Source of the DNA: Paenibacillus_I sp035510375
Lineage (GTDB): Bacteria; Bacillota; Bacilli; Paenibacillales; Paenibacillaceae
Assembly: GCF_035510375.1 (NCBI RefSeq)
Contig: NZ_DATKHG010000072.1
Reading direction: 5' to 3' (one strand)
Length of the DNA stretch: 64,000 nt
The notes under the pieces are model-generated. The model made no database searches. It saw only the letters and a list, made by a program, of their open reading frames with translations, and had not been told where the DNA came from. Positions within the stretch are counted from its first letter, which is position 1; each line of letters begins with the position of its first letter. The position numbers and the translations under genes were made by a program. Below, one piece after another: positions 25,370 through 34,624 of the stretch.

Positions 25370-27478
25370 CTAGACCTTGAACTTGCCGAGCGCCTCGTTC
25401 AACTCCCGAACCATGCCGGCAAGCGCGTCGGAGAGGCTTCGCACATCCGCCATGGACGCAAGCTGTCCGGCGGTCTCATCGGATACTTCGCGCGTTTTGC
25501 CGGAGGCGTCCTTAAGCTGCCCGTCCGCCTCCTGTATGGACGCCGTCACTTCCTCCGTGCCTGCCGACAGCTGCTGCGTCGCGGCGGACACCTCCTCGAT
25601 CTGCGCCGCCACCCGATCCACCGCCGACAAAATACGTTCAAAGCCGCGGCTCACGTCGTTCATCGCCGCGATGCCCTTGACGGTTTCTTCCCTGCCATGG
25701 CCGATCGCCTCGTCCACTTCGGCTACCTTCTCGCGGATGCCTTGCAAAAGCGACGCAATGCCCTCCGCCGACGCCCGGGACGCGGCGGCGAGCTTCATCA
25801 CTTCATGCGCGACAACGGCAAACCCTTTGCCGTGCTCGCCCGCCCGCGCCGCTTCAATGTTGGCGTTGAGGGCAAGCAGGTTCGTCTGCTTGGCGATTTC
25901 ACGGATCTGCTCATTGAAGCTGCCGATTTGCCCGGCCCAGGAAACCAGCTCCGATACAGCCTCAGCCGTAGCGTCCGCATGGCTGCGGATGCTGTCCATC
26001 TGCTTGACCGCCTCCGATACGGAAACGCCGCCGCTCTTCGCTTCCCCTGCCGCCGCGCCCGCAGCTTCCGTTACGACCGAAGCGGTCTCGGCGATCCGCA
26101 CAATTCCGACCGCCATTTCATTCATTGCGAAGGCGTTGCGTTCGGATACCGCCGCCATCAATCCCGTCGTATCTCCCATATGGATCATGGCGCGCGCAAT
26201 TCGTTCCGATGCCGCCATCGAAGCGGAAGCTGCCGATTCCAGGTCGGTTGACGATGCGCCAAGCCGCTCGGCCATCGTTCGGTTAGCCCGCAGCAGCAGC
26301 GCGAATGCATCGGCTGCACGGTTGAAAGCTTCGCTCACGGTACCGAGCTCATCTTTCGATTGTCTTGCCGCGCGGAAAGTCAGATCACCGATTGCCATCC
26401 GCTCGGATTGGTCGACCAGCGACCGGACGGCGCGTCTGACATTCATATAGAAGCCTGCGAAGAAAGCTGCGATAATCAGCAATACGGCAACCGTCAACAA
26501 CGTCAGCAGGTTGCGTTCCCGCTCGACTTTCGCGATCCGCCGCTCCAGCAAGCCGTCGAGCAGCGAGGCGGCCGCCTGATAGAATGCGGCATTCGATTTC
26601 AAGGCTGCCGAGCTTTGTTCATAGAAGCTGTTCGGATCGGTTTTAAAAGGATTGGCGAGCAAAATTTCGCTTCTTACCAGCGGACCGAACATTTTGGTGG
26701 CACCCATGTTGTCCTGATAGGCTTTCTGGATGGAAGCAACCGTCGGATCCGCGCCGATCGCTTTCACCCAGCTTTTCTCCAGTTCTTTGACTGCCGTATC
26801 GACCCTCTCCAAATCGACCGCGTAGGTTTGCCGCTCGGATGCCGCCATCGTGTTCCGCGACAGCGTCCCATAGCCCAAGGTGCGCAGCCGATCCATCATT
26901 TCCGTCAAGGTGGGAATCTGCACGACCACCATATCCATGATGTAGTAAGTGGCCAGCTCCGGATCCAGCGTCAGATTGGAGCTGTCCGACACACGCGTCA
27001 TCAAAGCCTGCACGTCCTCAATCAGCTTTGCATGCTTGGCAAGATTATCCTCGATTGTGTAGGTGCCGTATTGGAACTGCTCGGCGAGCATTTCCCACTG
27101 CGTCCGCAAGCCGCTCCAGACGGAAGCGACGCCGAACTGCTTGGCATATTTCTTGTCCATCTCATCCAGCGTATTCAGGACAGGGACTATATCGCCCTGC
27201 AGCTGCCTGATTGCCTGCTCGGCCGATTTGTTGCCGTTCAGGAAGCCGTTGGTCATCCCGCGGTGCTGCTGCACTTTCAGCATGAATTGATGCAGCGGAA
27301 GCAGAAACTCGATTCCTTGGCGCTCTTGGGAGGCGAATGTTACGGTGGCTTTGTACTGATTAAACAAAGAAGCGGATAAGGCCGAAAGCGGAATCAGGAA
27401 CAGAACGGCAATCAATAGAAATTTAAGTCCGTACGACAAACGGCTCATGGCCCAACTGAAGGGCAAGAGGAATATCAT
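25370..27478 (-). CDS. Methyl-accepting chemotaxis protein with NIT-like sensor
   Basis: A 702-residue chemoreceptor. Two membrane segments (~17-37 and ~325-347) enclose a ~290-residue helical outer domain whose first helix has QQHRGMTNGFLNG, like the Q-x-R-G motif of nitrate/nitrite-sensing (NIT) domains; the ligand is unproven. A HAMP domain follows, then the signalling hairpin tip IAKQTNLLALNANIEAARAGEHGKGFAVVA. It controls CheA at the cell pole. It stands alone with its own promoter and lies between pbpG and ywhD, which are neighbours in B. subtilis, so it is probably inserted. AGGGGAG precedes the ATG. Confidence 0.95.
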   Translation of the reverse strand: MIFLLPFSWAMSRLSYGLKFLLIAVLFLIPLSALSASLFNQYKATVTFASQERQGIEFLLPLHQFMLKVQQHRGMTNGFLNGNKSAEQAIRQLQGDIVPVLNTLDEMDKKYAKQFGVASVWSGLRTQWEMLAEQFQYGTYTIEDNLAKHAKLIEDVQALMTRVSDSSNLTLDPELATYYIMDMVVVQIPTLTEMMDRLRTLGYGTLSRNTMAASERQTYAVDLERVDTAVKELEKSWVKAIGADPTVASIQKAYQDNMGATKMFGPLVRSEILLANPFKTDPNSFYEQSSAALKSNAAFYQAAASLLDGLLERRIAKVERERNLLTLLTVAVLLIIAAFFAGFYMNVRRAVRSLVDQSERMAIGDLTFRAARQSKDELGTVSEAFNRAADAFALLLRANRTMAERLGASSTDLESAASASMAASERIARAMIHMGDTTGLMAAVSERNAFAMNEMAVGIVRIAETASVVTEAAGAAAGEAKSGGVSVSEAVKQMDSIRSHADATAEAVSELVSWAGQIGSFNEQIREIAKQTNLLALNANIEAARAGEHGKGFAVVAHEVMKLAAASRASAEGIASLLQGIREKVAEVDEAIGHGREETVKGIAAMNDVSRGFERILSAVDRVAAQIEEVSAATQQLSAGTEEVTASIQEADGQLKDASGKTREVSDETAGQLASMADVRSLSDALAGMVRELNEALGKFKV

Positions 27479-27522
27479 GGCGGAACTCCCCTAATGTGTT
27501 AGTTTTTATTACATTTAAACCT

Positions 27523-27550
27523 ATTATAATCGCTTATCGCAAATAATCAA
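27523..27550 (-). promoter_or_regulatory. sigma-A promoter of the chemoreceptor gene
   Basis: Minus-strand TTGATT (27545-27550), 16 bases, perfect TATAAT (27523-27528), about 45 bases before the start codon. Confidence 0.65.
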
Positions 27551-27585
27551 CATAAAATCGACAGAATATTCTTTTATACGACATT

Positions 27586-27610
27586 TTTATGTTACTATAA
27601 TTAACATAAA
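27586..27610. promoter_or_regulatory. perfect inverted repeat upstream of the chemoreceptor promoter
   Basis: TTTATGTTA (27586-27594) and TAACATAAA (27602-27610) with a 7-base spacer; a third AACATAAA copy lies at 27549-27556 next to the -35. Possible regulator sites; no T tract, so not a terminator. Confidence 0.45.
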
Positions 27611-27636
27611 TTTATCATGCATGGCCGCACACCCAA

Positions 27637-27683
27637 AACAAAAAAGCTGTCCCCGGTCGCCATGACCGAGAGGACAGCTTTTG
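27637..27683 (-). terminator. terminator after ywhD
   Basis: Minus-strand AAAAGCTGTCC / GGACAGCTTTT with an inner CGGTC/GACCG pairing, followed by TTGTTTT. Confidence 0.85.
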
Positions 27684-27719
27684 TTCATTATACCCGCCTG
27701 GTGCTTACCCGCCTCATGC

Positions 27720-28250
27720 CTAACCGCCCAGTTCCGCCTTCAGCGTCTCGGGCGAACGCTCCCACCATTCGGCGTTATGCTCCATGAGCAGCTTGCGCAG
27801 CGCCGCCTTCTCCCGCTCGTCAAGGCCCTCCAGAACGAAACGCCGCTTCAACGCGTAATCCAGCTTGTTGACGTGATCCGCGAGTATTTTCCACCCGCGC
27901 CGCGCTTCCGGATCGACGAGCATCTCGCAGGCGGTGGCGCCCGCATAATACTGGCCTTCCTCGCCGCGATCCACCGCCACCCACACGATCCAGCACTTGC
28001 GGCCGTTCGGGACGTCCTCCTTGTTCGGGCTGAACTTGATGCCGCGCTCCACCTTGCTCTTCGCATGCATCGCTCCGATATCGATATACGCCTCGTCCCC
28101 GTCGATGATGACGGACGACACGTTGTTCAGGTCGATCGAGCCCGCGCCGAAGCCTTTGTGCTCCTTGTTGCTGACGACGTTGAACGCGAGGCTGCGTTTC
28201 TCCTTCTTCTCCGGGGCGCCCCCCTGTCCCTGCTGCTCCACCCGTTTCAC
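27720..28250 (-). CDS. ywhD: YwhD family protein
   Basis: A 176-residue soluble protein with the conserved core LAFNVVSNKEHKGFG, INNVSSVIIDG-like segment and MHAKSKVERGIKF of the YwhD family of Bacillales. Function unknown. The neighbourhood with pbpG and speE-speB is the same as in B. subtilis. The first ~20 residues are charged and variable. The ATG at 28250 has AAGG upstream; it has its own promoter and terminator. Confidence 0.85.
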   Translation of the reverse strand: MKRVEQQGQGGAPEKKEKRSLAFNVVSNKEHKGFGAGSIDLNNVSSVIIDGDEAYIDIGAMHAKSKVERGIKFSPNKEDVPNGRKCWIVWVAVDRGEEGQYYAGATACEMLVDPEARRGWKILADHVNKLDYALKRRFVLEGLDEREKAALRKLLMEHNAEWWERSPETLKAELGG

Positions 28251-28379
28251 ACCTTCCCTATCGTTTCGCCGTCCGTGCGAATCGCCCTCCCAAACGCAAG
28301 CGACCGACCCGCCGAAGGCGGAAAATGTCCGTGAAACCGCGCCGCGGCAACGCTTTTCCGCCTGACGCAGATTAATTCC

Positions 28380-28407
28380 ATTTTAGCTAATAATCCGTGA
28401 AAAGCAA
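28380..28407 (-). promoter_or_regulatory. sigma-A promoter of ywhD
   Basis: Minus-strand TTGCTT (28402-28407), 16 bases, TAAAAT (28380-28385), about 130 bases before ywhD. Confidence 0.5.
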
Positions 28408-28451
28408 ACATATACATGCTCTAGAAGCTTGTCAACGGGAGGAATCGGTCC

Positions 28452-30467
28452 ATGAATCCACGCGCTTTCCTACGCATGGCGCTGCTGCTCGCGGCCGCCG
28501 CGCTGCTTGTTGCGACGCTCCGGCAAGGGTTCGGCAGCGATGCCTGGCTGTCCAAGTATACATTCGCCCCCATGCCGAGCACCCCATCGAAGCCCGGAGC
28601 CCAGCCTTCCCAGACACCGGCCCAGCCGCCGAAGCAAGAGACCGAAACGGTTCAGAAGCCCCAGCCGGTCGCGCTCAGCAAGCGGGTGACGGAATACCAC
28701 ATCGGGGTGCGGCTGCTCGAAGAGGAGAAAAAGCTCGCCGGCGAGCAGACCGTCACCTGGCGAAACCCGGGCAAGCAGCCGGTTTCGGAGCTTTATTTCA
28801 ACCTCTATCCGAACGCCTTCGAGAGCAAAAAGACCACCTTCATGCGCGAGTCGGGCGGCAAGCTTCGCGAGGATCGGGCGACGGAGGCGAGCGTCGGTTC
28901 CATGCGGATTCTGTCCCTCGCGACGGAGCAAGGCGGCAGCCTTCTTCCCCGCCTTCAATATGTCAGCCCTGACGACGGCAATTCGGACGACCGCACGCTG
29001 GCGAAGCTGCGCCTCCCCGACGCCGTTCCGCCGGGCGGCAGCGTCACGCTGCGCATGACGTTCGAGGTTGCGCTGCCTGCCGTGTTCGCGCGGATGGGCT
29101 ACGCCGGCGATTTCGTCATGGCAGGGCAGTGGTTTCCGAAGCTCGCCGTTTATGAACCCTCCGGCACCCGGGGGCGCACGACGGAGGGCTGGAACGCCCA
29201 CCAGTATCACGGCAACTCCGAATTTTACAGCGACTTCGGCATTTACAATGTGCGTATCGACGTGCCCGAAAGTTACAAGGTAGCGGCTACCGGTTTCCCG
29301 GCCAAACCGTCCTCCACCGCTAACGGCCGCAGAATCTACCAATACTACGCCGATGATGTGCACGATTTCGCATGGACCGCCTCTCCGGATTTCGTGGTGT
29401 ATGAGGAGCCTTTCTCCGCACCCGGGGTGCCGGGCGTCCGCATCAAGCTGTATCTCGATCCGCTTCATGCCGAGCTGAAGGAGCGATACATGCATGCCGC
29501 GAAGTCGGCGCTCGCCAAATATGCCCAATGGTACGGCGAGTACCCCTACTCCACGCTTTCGATCGTCGTTCCGCCGAAGGGCGGCAACGGTGCCGGCGGC
29601 ATGGAATATCCAACGCTCGTGACCGCGTTCGCGGCCGAGGACGACACCCCCGGCTTCAGTCTGGAACGGACGGTCGTGCACGAGATCGGCCACCAATATT
29701 GGTACGGCATGGTCGCCTCGAATGAGTTCGAGGAAGCCTGGCTGGATGAAGGGTTTACCTCGTACGCGGAGGATAAAATCATGGATACCGTTTACGGGCT
29801 TGAACCTAACCTGCCGGTCGAATCAAGCTACATGACCGATCCCGCCCCGCTGAAGCAGCAATCATGGTCTTATCAAAGCAGCGACCAATACGCGGAGAAC
29901 GTCTACATGCGCGCCAAGCTGGTCTTGCTCGGCATCGAACGGCAGGTCGGCGAGAAAACGATGCGGAAAATTTTGCGCGCGTATTTCCAGAAGTACAAAT
30001 TCAAGCACCCCTCCACCGCCGACTTCCAGCAAGTCGTCGAGCAGGTGACGCAAAAAAATTGGGACGATTATTTCCGGGCATTCGTCTACGGCAAGGAAAT
30101 GTCCGATATCGCGGTCGAGTCGATCCGGGTTACCCCGCTTCGCAAGGACGGCGCGCAAATGTACGAGTCCGTTGTCGAAATCAAGCGGAACGGCGGGAGT
30201 CTTGGCTCAGTGGCGGTTGTGCTGCAGTTCGCGGACGGCACGACGATGCCGCGGATTTGGGACGGCAAAGGGACGAAAATCCAGTTCAAGACGACGCATA
30301 CCTCTCCGCTCGTCTGGGCCGTCGTCGATCCGAACCGGACCAATGTGCTCGACAACAAAGGGATCAACAATTTCATGCGGGCGGAGCTGCCGCCTGCGGA
30401 ACGAAATCGTTGGAGCATGGGCGTCGTGAAGGCGATAGAACTGCTGCTCGGCCGGCTCGGCTGGTAA
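28452..30467 (+). CDS. M1-type zinc metallopeptidase, membrane-anchored
   Basis: A 671-residue protein. One N-terminal membrane segment and a Pro/Gln/Thr-rich linker (residues ~40-72) hold an outer domain with the M1 aminopeptidase order: a beta-sandwich, the substrate loop GGMEYP near 382, the zinc motif HEIGH near 410 and the third ligand in EEAWLDEGF about 19 residues later. It probably trims peptides outside the membrane. GGGAGG lies eight bases before the ATG. The next gene follows after 16 bases and is likely co-transcribed. Confidence 0.92.
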   Translation: MNPRAFLRMALLLAAAALLVATLRQGFGSDAWLSKYTFAPMPSTPSKPGAQPSQTPAQPPKQETETVQKPQPVALSKRVTEYHIGVRLLEEEKKLAGEQTVTWRNPGKQPVSELYFNLYPNAFESKKTTFMRESGGKLREDRATEASVGSMRILSLATEQGGSLLPRLQYVSPDDGNSDDRTLAKLRLPDAVPPGGSVTLRMTFEVALPAVFARMGYAGDFVMAGQWFPKLAVYEPSGTRGRTTEGWNAHQYHGNSEFYSDFGIYNVRIDVPESYKVAATGFPAKPSSTANGRRIYQYYADDVHDFAWTASPDFVVYEEPFSAPGVPGVRIKLYLDPLHAELKERYMHAAKSALAKYAQWYGEYPYSTLSIVVPPKGGNGAGGMEYPTLVTAFAAEDDTPGFSLERTVVHEIGHQYWYGMVASNEFEEAWLDEGFTSYAEDKIMDTVYGLEPNLPVESSYMTDPAPLKQQSWSYQSSDQYAENVYMRAKLVLLGIERQVGEKTMRKILRAYFQKYKFKHPSTADFQQVVEQVTQKNWDDYFRAFVYGKEMSDIAVESIRVTPLRKDGAQMYESVVEIKRNGGSLGSVAVVLQFADGTTMPRIWDGKGTKIQFKTTHTSPLVWAVVDPNRTNVLDNKGINNFMRAELPPAERNRWSMGVVKAIELLLGRLGW

Positions 30468-30483
30468 AGGAGGCGAATGCGTA

Positions 30484-31299
30484 ATGAAAACCTATATGAA
30501 GAACGGCTGGCGGCTGACGGCTAAACATTTTCCGGTGATCACGATTCTGTTTCTCTATCAGCTGCTGTGGGGGTTCTTTCTGTACCGGACCGTCGAATCG
30601 ATCGTGGTGCCGCTCCTGAAGCGCTACCCCGGCGCGCTGTCGTCCGAAGGCGCGGTGCAGCTGTTCCTGGTGGAGGCGCAATTTCGGCTGGCCAAAACCG
30701 ATCTCATCGTCCCTTATTTATGGATGCTCGCCGGACTGCTGGCCGCGCGGACGGCCTTCACCCCGCTGATCAACGCCGGATTGCTTTATTCGCTGCGGCA
30801 TGCGGCCGAAGGAAGCGGTACGCCATTTTGGGCCGGCATCCGCGCCGCCTGGCGTCCCGTGGCGCTGCTGTACGCCATAGAGCTGGCGCTGACTTGGGCT
30901 CCGCTGCTCTACCTGGTCCCGTTGGCACGCCGAACGCTGGCCGCAAGCGGCAGCTGGCAGGAGGTTGCCGCGTCGCTCGTCCCGTATTTTGCCGCCTGGC
31001 TGCTGTTGTGCGCGGCGGTGCGCATTCTGTCCCTCGGCATGCAGTTCGGAGTCGTGGCAGGCCGGGGAACGCTCGGCTCGATGACGGAGGCCATCCGCTG
31101 TTTTCTGCCGGTTGCCGGGGTGACGGCCGCTATGTGGGGCCTCGCCGCGGCTGTCGGACTTGCCTCTTCGGCGGCGTCGCTATTATGGGCGGGGCTGTTC
31201 GCGCTCATTCTGCATCAGGGACATTACTTCGTGCGAACCTGGTTCAAGGTATGGACCTGCGCCGTTCAATTCGAAGCCTGGCGCGCCAAGCGCGTGTGA
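30484..31299 (+). CDS. Integral membrane protein of unknown function
   Basis: A 271-residue protein with about six hydrophobic segments (near 18-36, 78-100, 125-150, 165-185, 205-235 and 240-255) separated by short basic loops. No family motif was recognised; the pattern resembles the uncharacterised membrane proteins that accompany transporters or peptidases. It overlaps no other gene, follows the M1 peptidase by 16 bases with AAAGGAGG before its ATG, and ends before a terminator, so the two form a small operon. Confidence 0.75.
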   Translation: MKTYMKNGWRLTAKHFPVITILFLYQLLWGFFLYRTVESIVVPLLKRYPGALSSEGAVQLFLVEAQFRLAKTDLIVPYLWMLAGLLAARTAFTPLINAGLLYSLRHAAEGSGTPFWAGIRAAWRPVALLYAIELALTWAPLLYLVPLARRTLAASGSWQEVAASLVPYFAAWLLLCAAVRILSLGMQFGVVAGRGTLGSMTEAIRCFLPVAGVTAAMWGLAAAVGLASSAASLLWAGLFALILHQGHYFVRTWFKVWTCAVQFEAWRAKRV

Positions 31300-31332
31300 G
31301 GCCGATTTTATCATCCATGGGATTACGACAAG

Positions 31333-31374
31333 CCGTTAAGTACGTGCCTGCCGGCCGGTCTTGACGGTTTTTTT
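31333..31374 (+). terminator. terminator of the peptidase / membrane-protein operon
   Basis: CCGTTAAG / CTTGACGG with an inner GTGCC/GGCCGG pairing and a run of seven T. Confidence 0.75.
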
Positions 31375-31489
31375 GTGTTCCGGCAGGATGAGATTGGACG
31401 AGTTTCCATTGAAAAAGACTATTCCAGGGGGCTGTTTCTCTGTAAAATCTACTTCTGTGCTTCTATGAAATTTACAGGAGGAAGATTTC

Positions 31490-32608
31490 TTGAAATTACT
31501 GCGTATTTATTCACAATAGCGTTTTTAGTCGTTTTTGCCATGCAAGTTCCCGCGCACACGGTGTACGCCGACGGATCCTCGACACTTAACGGGAAGCCGC
31601 TGCAAACCGCCGAGTACGTTACGGTGGCGAAGGTTGCCGGTTCATCCGCTTCCGCAATATATAAAACCCGATTCCAGTTCCGCGAAAGTGGCCACGGTGA
31701 AAGGCGGAGATGAATATCCGGTGCTCGCGACGGCAAAATATTATTACCAGATCCAGCTGCTCGCGGGCCAGAAGGGCTGGGTTCACCGATCGAGCGTGTC
31801 GGTGCGCAAGGCCCCGAGGTATGTTGCCGGCTGGAACTATCTTGGAGGAACGGACAAATTTATAGAGGCAAGCGGCGCGGCGGCGCTCGATGTCGTCATG
31901 CCCCGCTGGTACGGACTTAACCCGAACAGCCTTGTATCGGCGGCGCCCGACAAACGCTATGTGGATTGGGCTCATGCCCGCGGCAAGAAGGTATGGGCGA
32001 TGCTCGGCAACGGCTTCGACATCGAGCTGACGGACCGGATTCTGTCTTCCCCCGCCAATCGCGCGGAAGTGATCCGCAAACTGGCGGAATCTCTGAAGGC
32101 GAACGGGATTGACGGCCTGAACGTCGACTTTGAAAATATGAAAATGGACAATCGCGACGAATTCGTCCTCTTTATTCGTGATTTGAAAAAATCGCTCGCC
32201 GGAACCGGCAAAACGGTGTCCGTCGACGTGACGCGCGAAAACCCCGATCCGAACTGGTCGGGCAGCTATGACCGCGCGGGTCTGGGAAAAGCGGCCGATT
32301 ATGTCATGATGATGGGGTACGACGAATATTATGAAGGACGCGGCGAAGCCGGTTCCGTCTCCTCCCTGCCATGGGCCGAGGAAGGGCTGCGTCTGCTGCT
32401 TCGCGATGTTCCTGCCCATAAGGTCATCCTGGGCGTCCCGTTTTATACAAGAGAATGGACGGTTCCCGCTTCCGGCGGAAAAGCGACGGCGAAGAATGTG
32501 CCGATGAAACAGATTGACGGCTGGCTTTCCTCGCGCGGGCTGACCAAGAAATGGGACGCCGCGGCCAAACAGAATTATGCCGAATTCACGGATGCCGCCG
32601 CGAAGCCT
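31490..32608 (+). pseudogene. Glycoside hydrolase family 18 gene with SH3 domain, frameshifted and truncated
   Basis: The frame starting at TTG 31490 (AGGAGG seven bases upstream) encodes a short basic N terminus; after a frame change near 31512 the other frame supplies the hydrophobic signal core (IAFLVVFAMQVPAHTVYA) and the start of an SH3b domain; a second change near 31666, where one extra A in an A run would explain it, restores the first frame (SSAKVATVKGG..GWVHRSSVSV). A GH18 barrel follows with the catalytic-type motif DGLNVDFENM near 32113-32142. Homology stops near 32608, before the last barrel strands. It resembles spore or cell-wall YaaH-type glucosidases. Confidence 0.8.
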
Positions 32609-32779
32609 GATCGGCCGGCTGAGATACAACGTATCGATCGATTCGCTGAAGCCCGGGTCCACCTTAATGACCGATACATCGGTTTGGTCGAGCCAGTCCT
32701 GAATATCCGCCGCCGAAGAAGCGACACCTGAAGTCAATATCGAATAAACGGCTGCCGCACCGTCCAGATTGACCGCCAT
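32609..32779 (-). pseudogene. inverted coding fragment of a repeat-type surface protein
   Basis: Read on the minus strand this ~170-base piece encodes ..AAAVYSILTSGVASS.. and ..DWLDQTDVSVIKVDPGFSES.., about 57 residues with the D-x-S-V-x-x-I rhythm of a beta-helix-like repeat. The plus-strand fragment that follows (DAFEDSSITRIYLANNIDM) has the same rhythm, so both seem to come from one gene, with this piece inverted. It begins exactly where GH18 homology ends. The ends are approximate. Confidence 0.55.
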
Positions 32780-32781
32780 CC

Positions 32782-33699
32782 CGCCTCGAACCTGTTTTCA
32801 ACGCCGACTCGCTGCTGGATGCGTTCGAAGACTCGTCGATCACAAGAATCTATCTGGCGAATAATATCGACATGCCGTCCGGCTATGCGCTCGAAATCCC
32901 TTCATGGGTAACGGAAATAAGCGGCTCTGCCGCACGAACGCTGTCGGCCAGCTCGATTGTGCTGCCTGAAGGACTTACATTGAACCAGGTTGAATGGATT
33001 GAAACTTTCGAGGGAGTGCCTCTGTCGGTGAAAATCCGGCCTCCGTTTGATGTAATGTCCGTCGATTTCATCGATCTGGAGTTTAACCAGCCGGTTGCGC
33101 CAGAGGTGATCGGAACGGATGTCGTGAGCTCGGTTGTCCTGACGTATGCGAGCGGGAGCGGGACGATTGTCGATCCGATCGATATTCCCTTATCCGCCCA
33201 CTGGTGGAACGCCACCGGAGACGTCCTGCAATTGGATTGGCCGGACTACTACCCGATGGATGGCCTGGAATACATTACGGTTAACTTTGTTCCAGGTACG
33301 GTGAAGGGCATCGGCGGCGATCCCCTGACTCAAGATTCCGTCACTTTGAACCTGATACCGATTGAAGCATCCATCGGCAATGTGGCTGCTGAAGCCGGCC
33401 TGATGACCGGTTTTGACGTTACCTTCACGGCAGCGGTCGGCGAGGGGACGGTGGATGCCGGGCAAGCAGCCGTCACGAGCGTTTTTGCGGATTATGGCGG
33501 CAGCTATCAGATTCTGAATTCGGGCAATTATTCGGTCAGTTGGAGCGCTGACCGGAGGGTCATGACCGTCGCGATCCCCGGGGGTGTGCTGTTAACGGGA
33601 TTGGGCTTCTTCGAGGTTAGTCTAGATCGAAACGTCATTCAGTCGGCGGACGGGCGCTACATTGGGGATTACTCGCCGGACTATGCCTTCGTGTCTTAG
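32782..33699 (+). pseudogene. 5'-truncated fragment of a secreted Ig-like/repeat protein
   Basis: An open frame of about 305 residues from just after a stop (TGA 32770) to TAG... at 33699, with no start codon or ribosome site at its 5' end; the first ATG (32872) lies inside a conserved repeat. It has beta-rich segments such as FIDLEFNQPVAPEV and, near the end, PIEASIGNVAAEAGLMTGFDVTF, which aligns with PLSAFIENTVYDGDSLTAFDIRF of the secreted protein at 39320-40795. The two are therefore paralogous surface-protein pieces. A short product from an internal start cannot be excluded. Confidence 0.6.
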
Positions 33700-33901
33700 G
33701 GGTGTTTGGGCGAGAGGCCAAGCTGTCGGCGAATTGGCGCGTTCGGCAGGTGTGGCGGGATTGCATGAATTAACCGGTGGTGATGTCGGTTTGCTCGGCA
33801 CCGGTGCGTGGAGAGAAGGTTGCTTGGTGTGTGGAGTACATGCCGCCCGTAGCTGACAAAGGTGATCCATACGATGCCGTTCGGCAACGCGCAAAGTAAT
33901 A

Positions 33902-34087
33902 AGATGCATTTTCTGCACCTGGTTTCGTGCGAACTGCGGTGATCAGTCATCAAGGTGCAAAAAGTACACCTGAATTCGAGGTTTTCGGATAAAATCCGGA
34001 TTTACGGCTCAACAAAGTGCAGGTTTTGCACTTTGCTGGGCCAAAACGGGAGAAACGGCGAAAACAAGGTGCAGGTTTTGCACCTTG
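33902..34087. repeat. cluster of four TGCAC palindromes
   Basis: Four short inverted repeats spaced ~50-60 bases: 33902-33920 and 33952-33971 (imperfect), then CAAAGTGCA/TGCACTTTG (34013-34035) and CAAGGTGCA/TGCACCTTG (34065-34087), the last two perfect with the same loop GGTTT and with compensating changes in both arms. Out of frame they read as KVQVLHL / CKTCTL-like peptides. From general familiarity with Paenibacillaceae genomes, such reads occur in many spurious small proteins, so this may be a dispersed element. The preceding 200 bases (33700-33900) hold no gene. Confidence 0.7.
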
Positions 34088-34094
34088 CGCCGCG

Positions 34095-34367
34095 CGCCGA
34101 TGCGCGATGTGCCTGCGCCGATGCGCGATGTGCCTGCGCCGATGCGCGGTGCGCCTGCGCCGATGCGCGATGTGCCTGCGCCGATGCGCGATGTGCCTGC
34201 GCCGATGCGCGGTGTGCCTGCGCCGATGCGCGATGTGCCTGCGCCGATGCGCGGTGCGCCTGCGCCGATGCGCGATGTGCCTGCGCCGATGCGCGATGCG
34301 CCTGCGCCGATGCGCGGTGCGCCTGCGCCGATGCGCGATGCGCCTGCGCCGATGCGCGGTGCGCGTC
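34095..34367. repeat. 21-bp tandem repeat, 13 copies
   Basis: Thirteen head-to-tail copies of CGCCGATGCGCGATGTGCCT plus G, differing only at two transition sites (GAT/GGT and TGT/CGT). Because 21 is divisible by three, long open frames with heptad-like peptides appear in several frames on both strands; none has a credible ribosome site or neighbours. It lies between the palindrome cluster and the Lhr gene. Confidence 0.95.
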
Positions 34368-34432
34368 ATACGCGCTTGGCCGATGTGTCCGCGTAAATGC
34401 GCCCCGCGCCTCGCATTTTGCCTCGCCCGGCT

Positions 34433-34477
34433 GCACCTCACGCCATCGCACCTCACGCCATCGCACCTCACGCTGCA
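34433..34477. repeat. 15-bp tandem repeat, two exact copies plus a diverged third
   Basis: GCACCTCACGCCATC occurs at 34433-34447 and 34448-34462, then GCACCTCACGCTGCA. The rest of 34368-34580 is low-complexity GC-rich sequence with no gene. Confidence 0.85.
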
Positions 34478-34576
34478 GCGTCTCGCGCATGGCCGATCTG
34501 CATGCGTTTGAGCTGATTGAACGGTGGCGAACCATTCTGGCCCGGCCTTGATCGTAGTTTAAAAGGATAAGAAACT

Positions 34577-34620
34577 TGAAAACAGCAGGCTCCGGAATGC
34601 CGGACACCTGCTGTTTTTTC
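34577..34620. terminator. bidirectional terminator downstream of lhr
   Basis: AACAGCAGG / CCTGCTGTT with an inner TCCGG/CCGGA pairing, T run on the plus strand and TTCAAGTTT on the minus strand, just past the lhr stop. Confidence 0.75.
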
Positions 34621-34624
34621 GTTG

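Noticed and set aside
34095..34367. Possible CRISPR array
   Set aside because: Units are contiguous with no unique spacers, and no cas genes are in the window.
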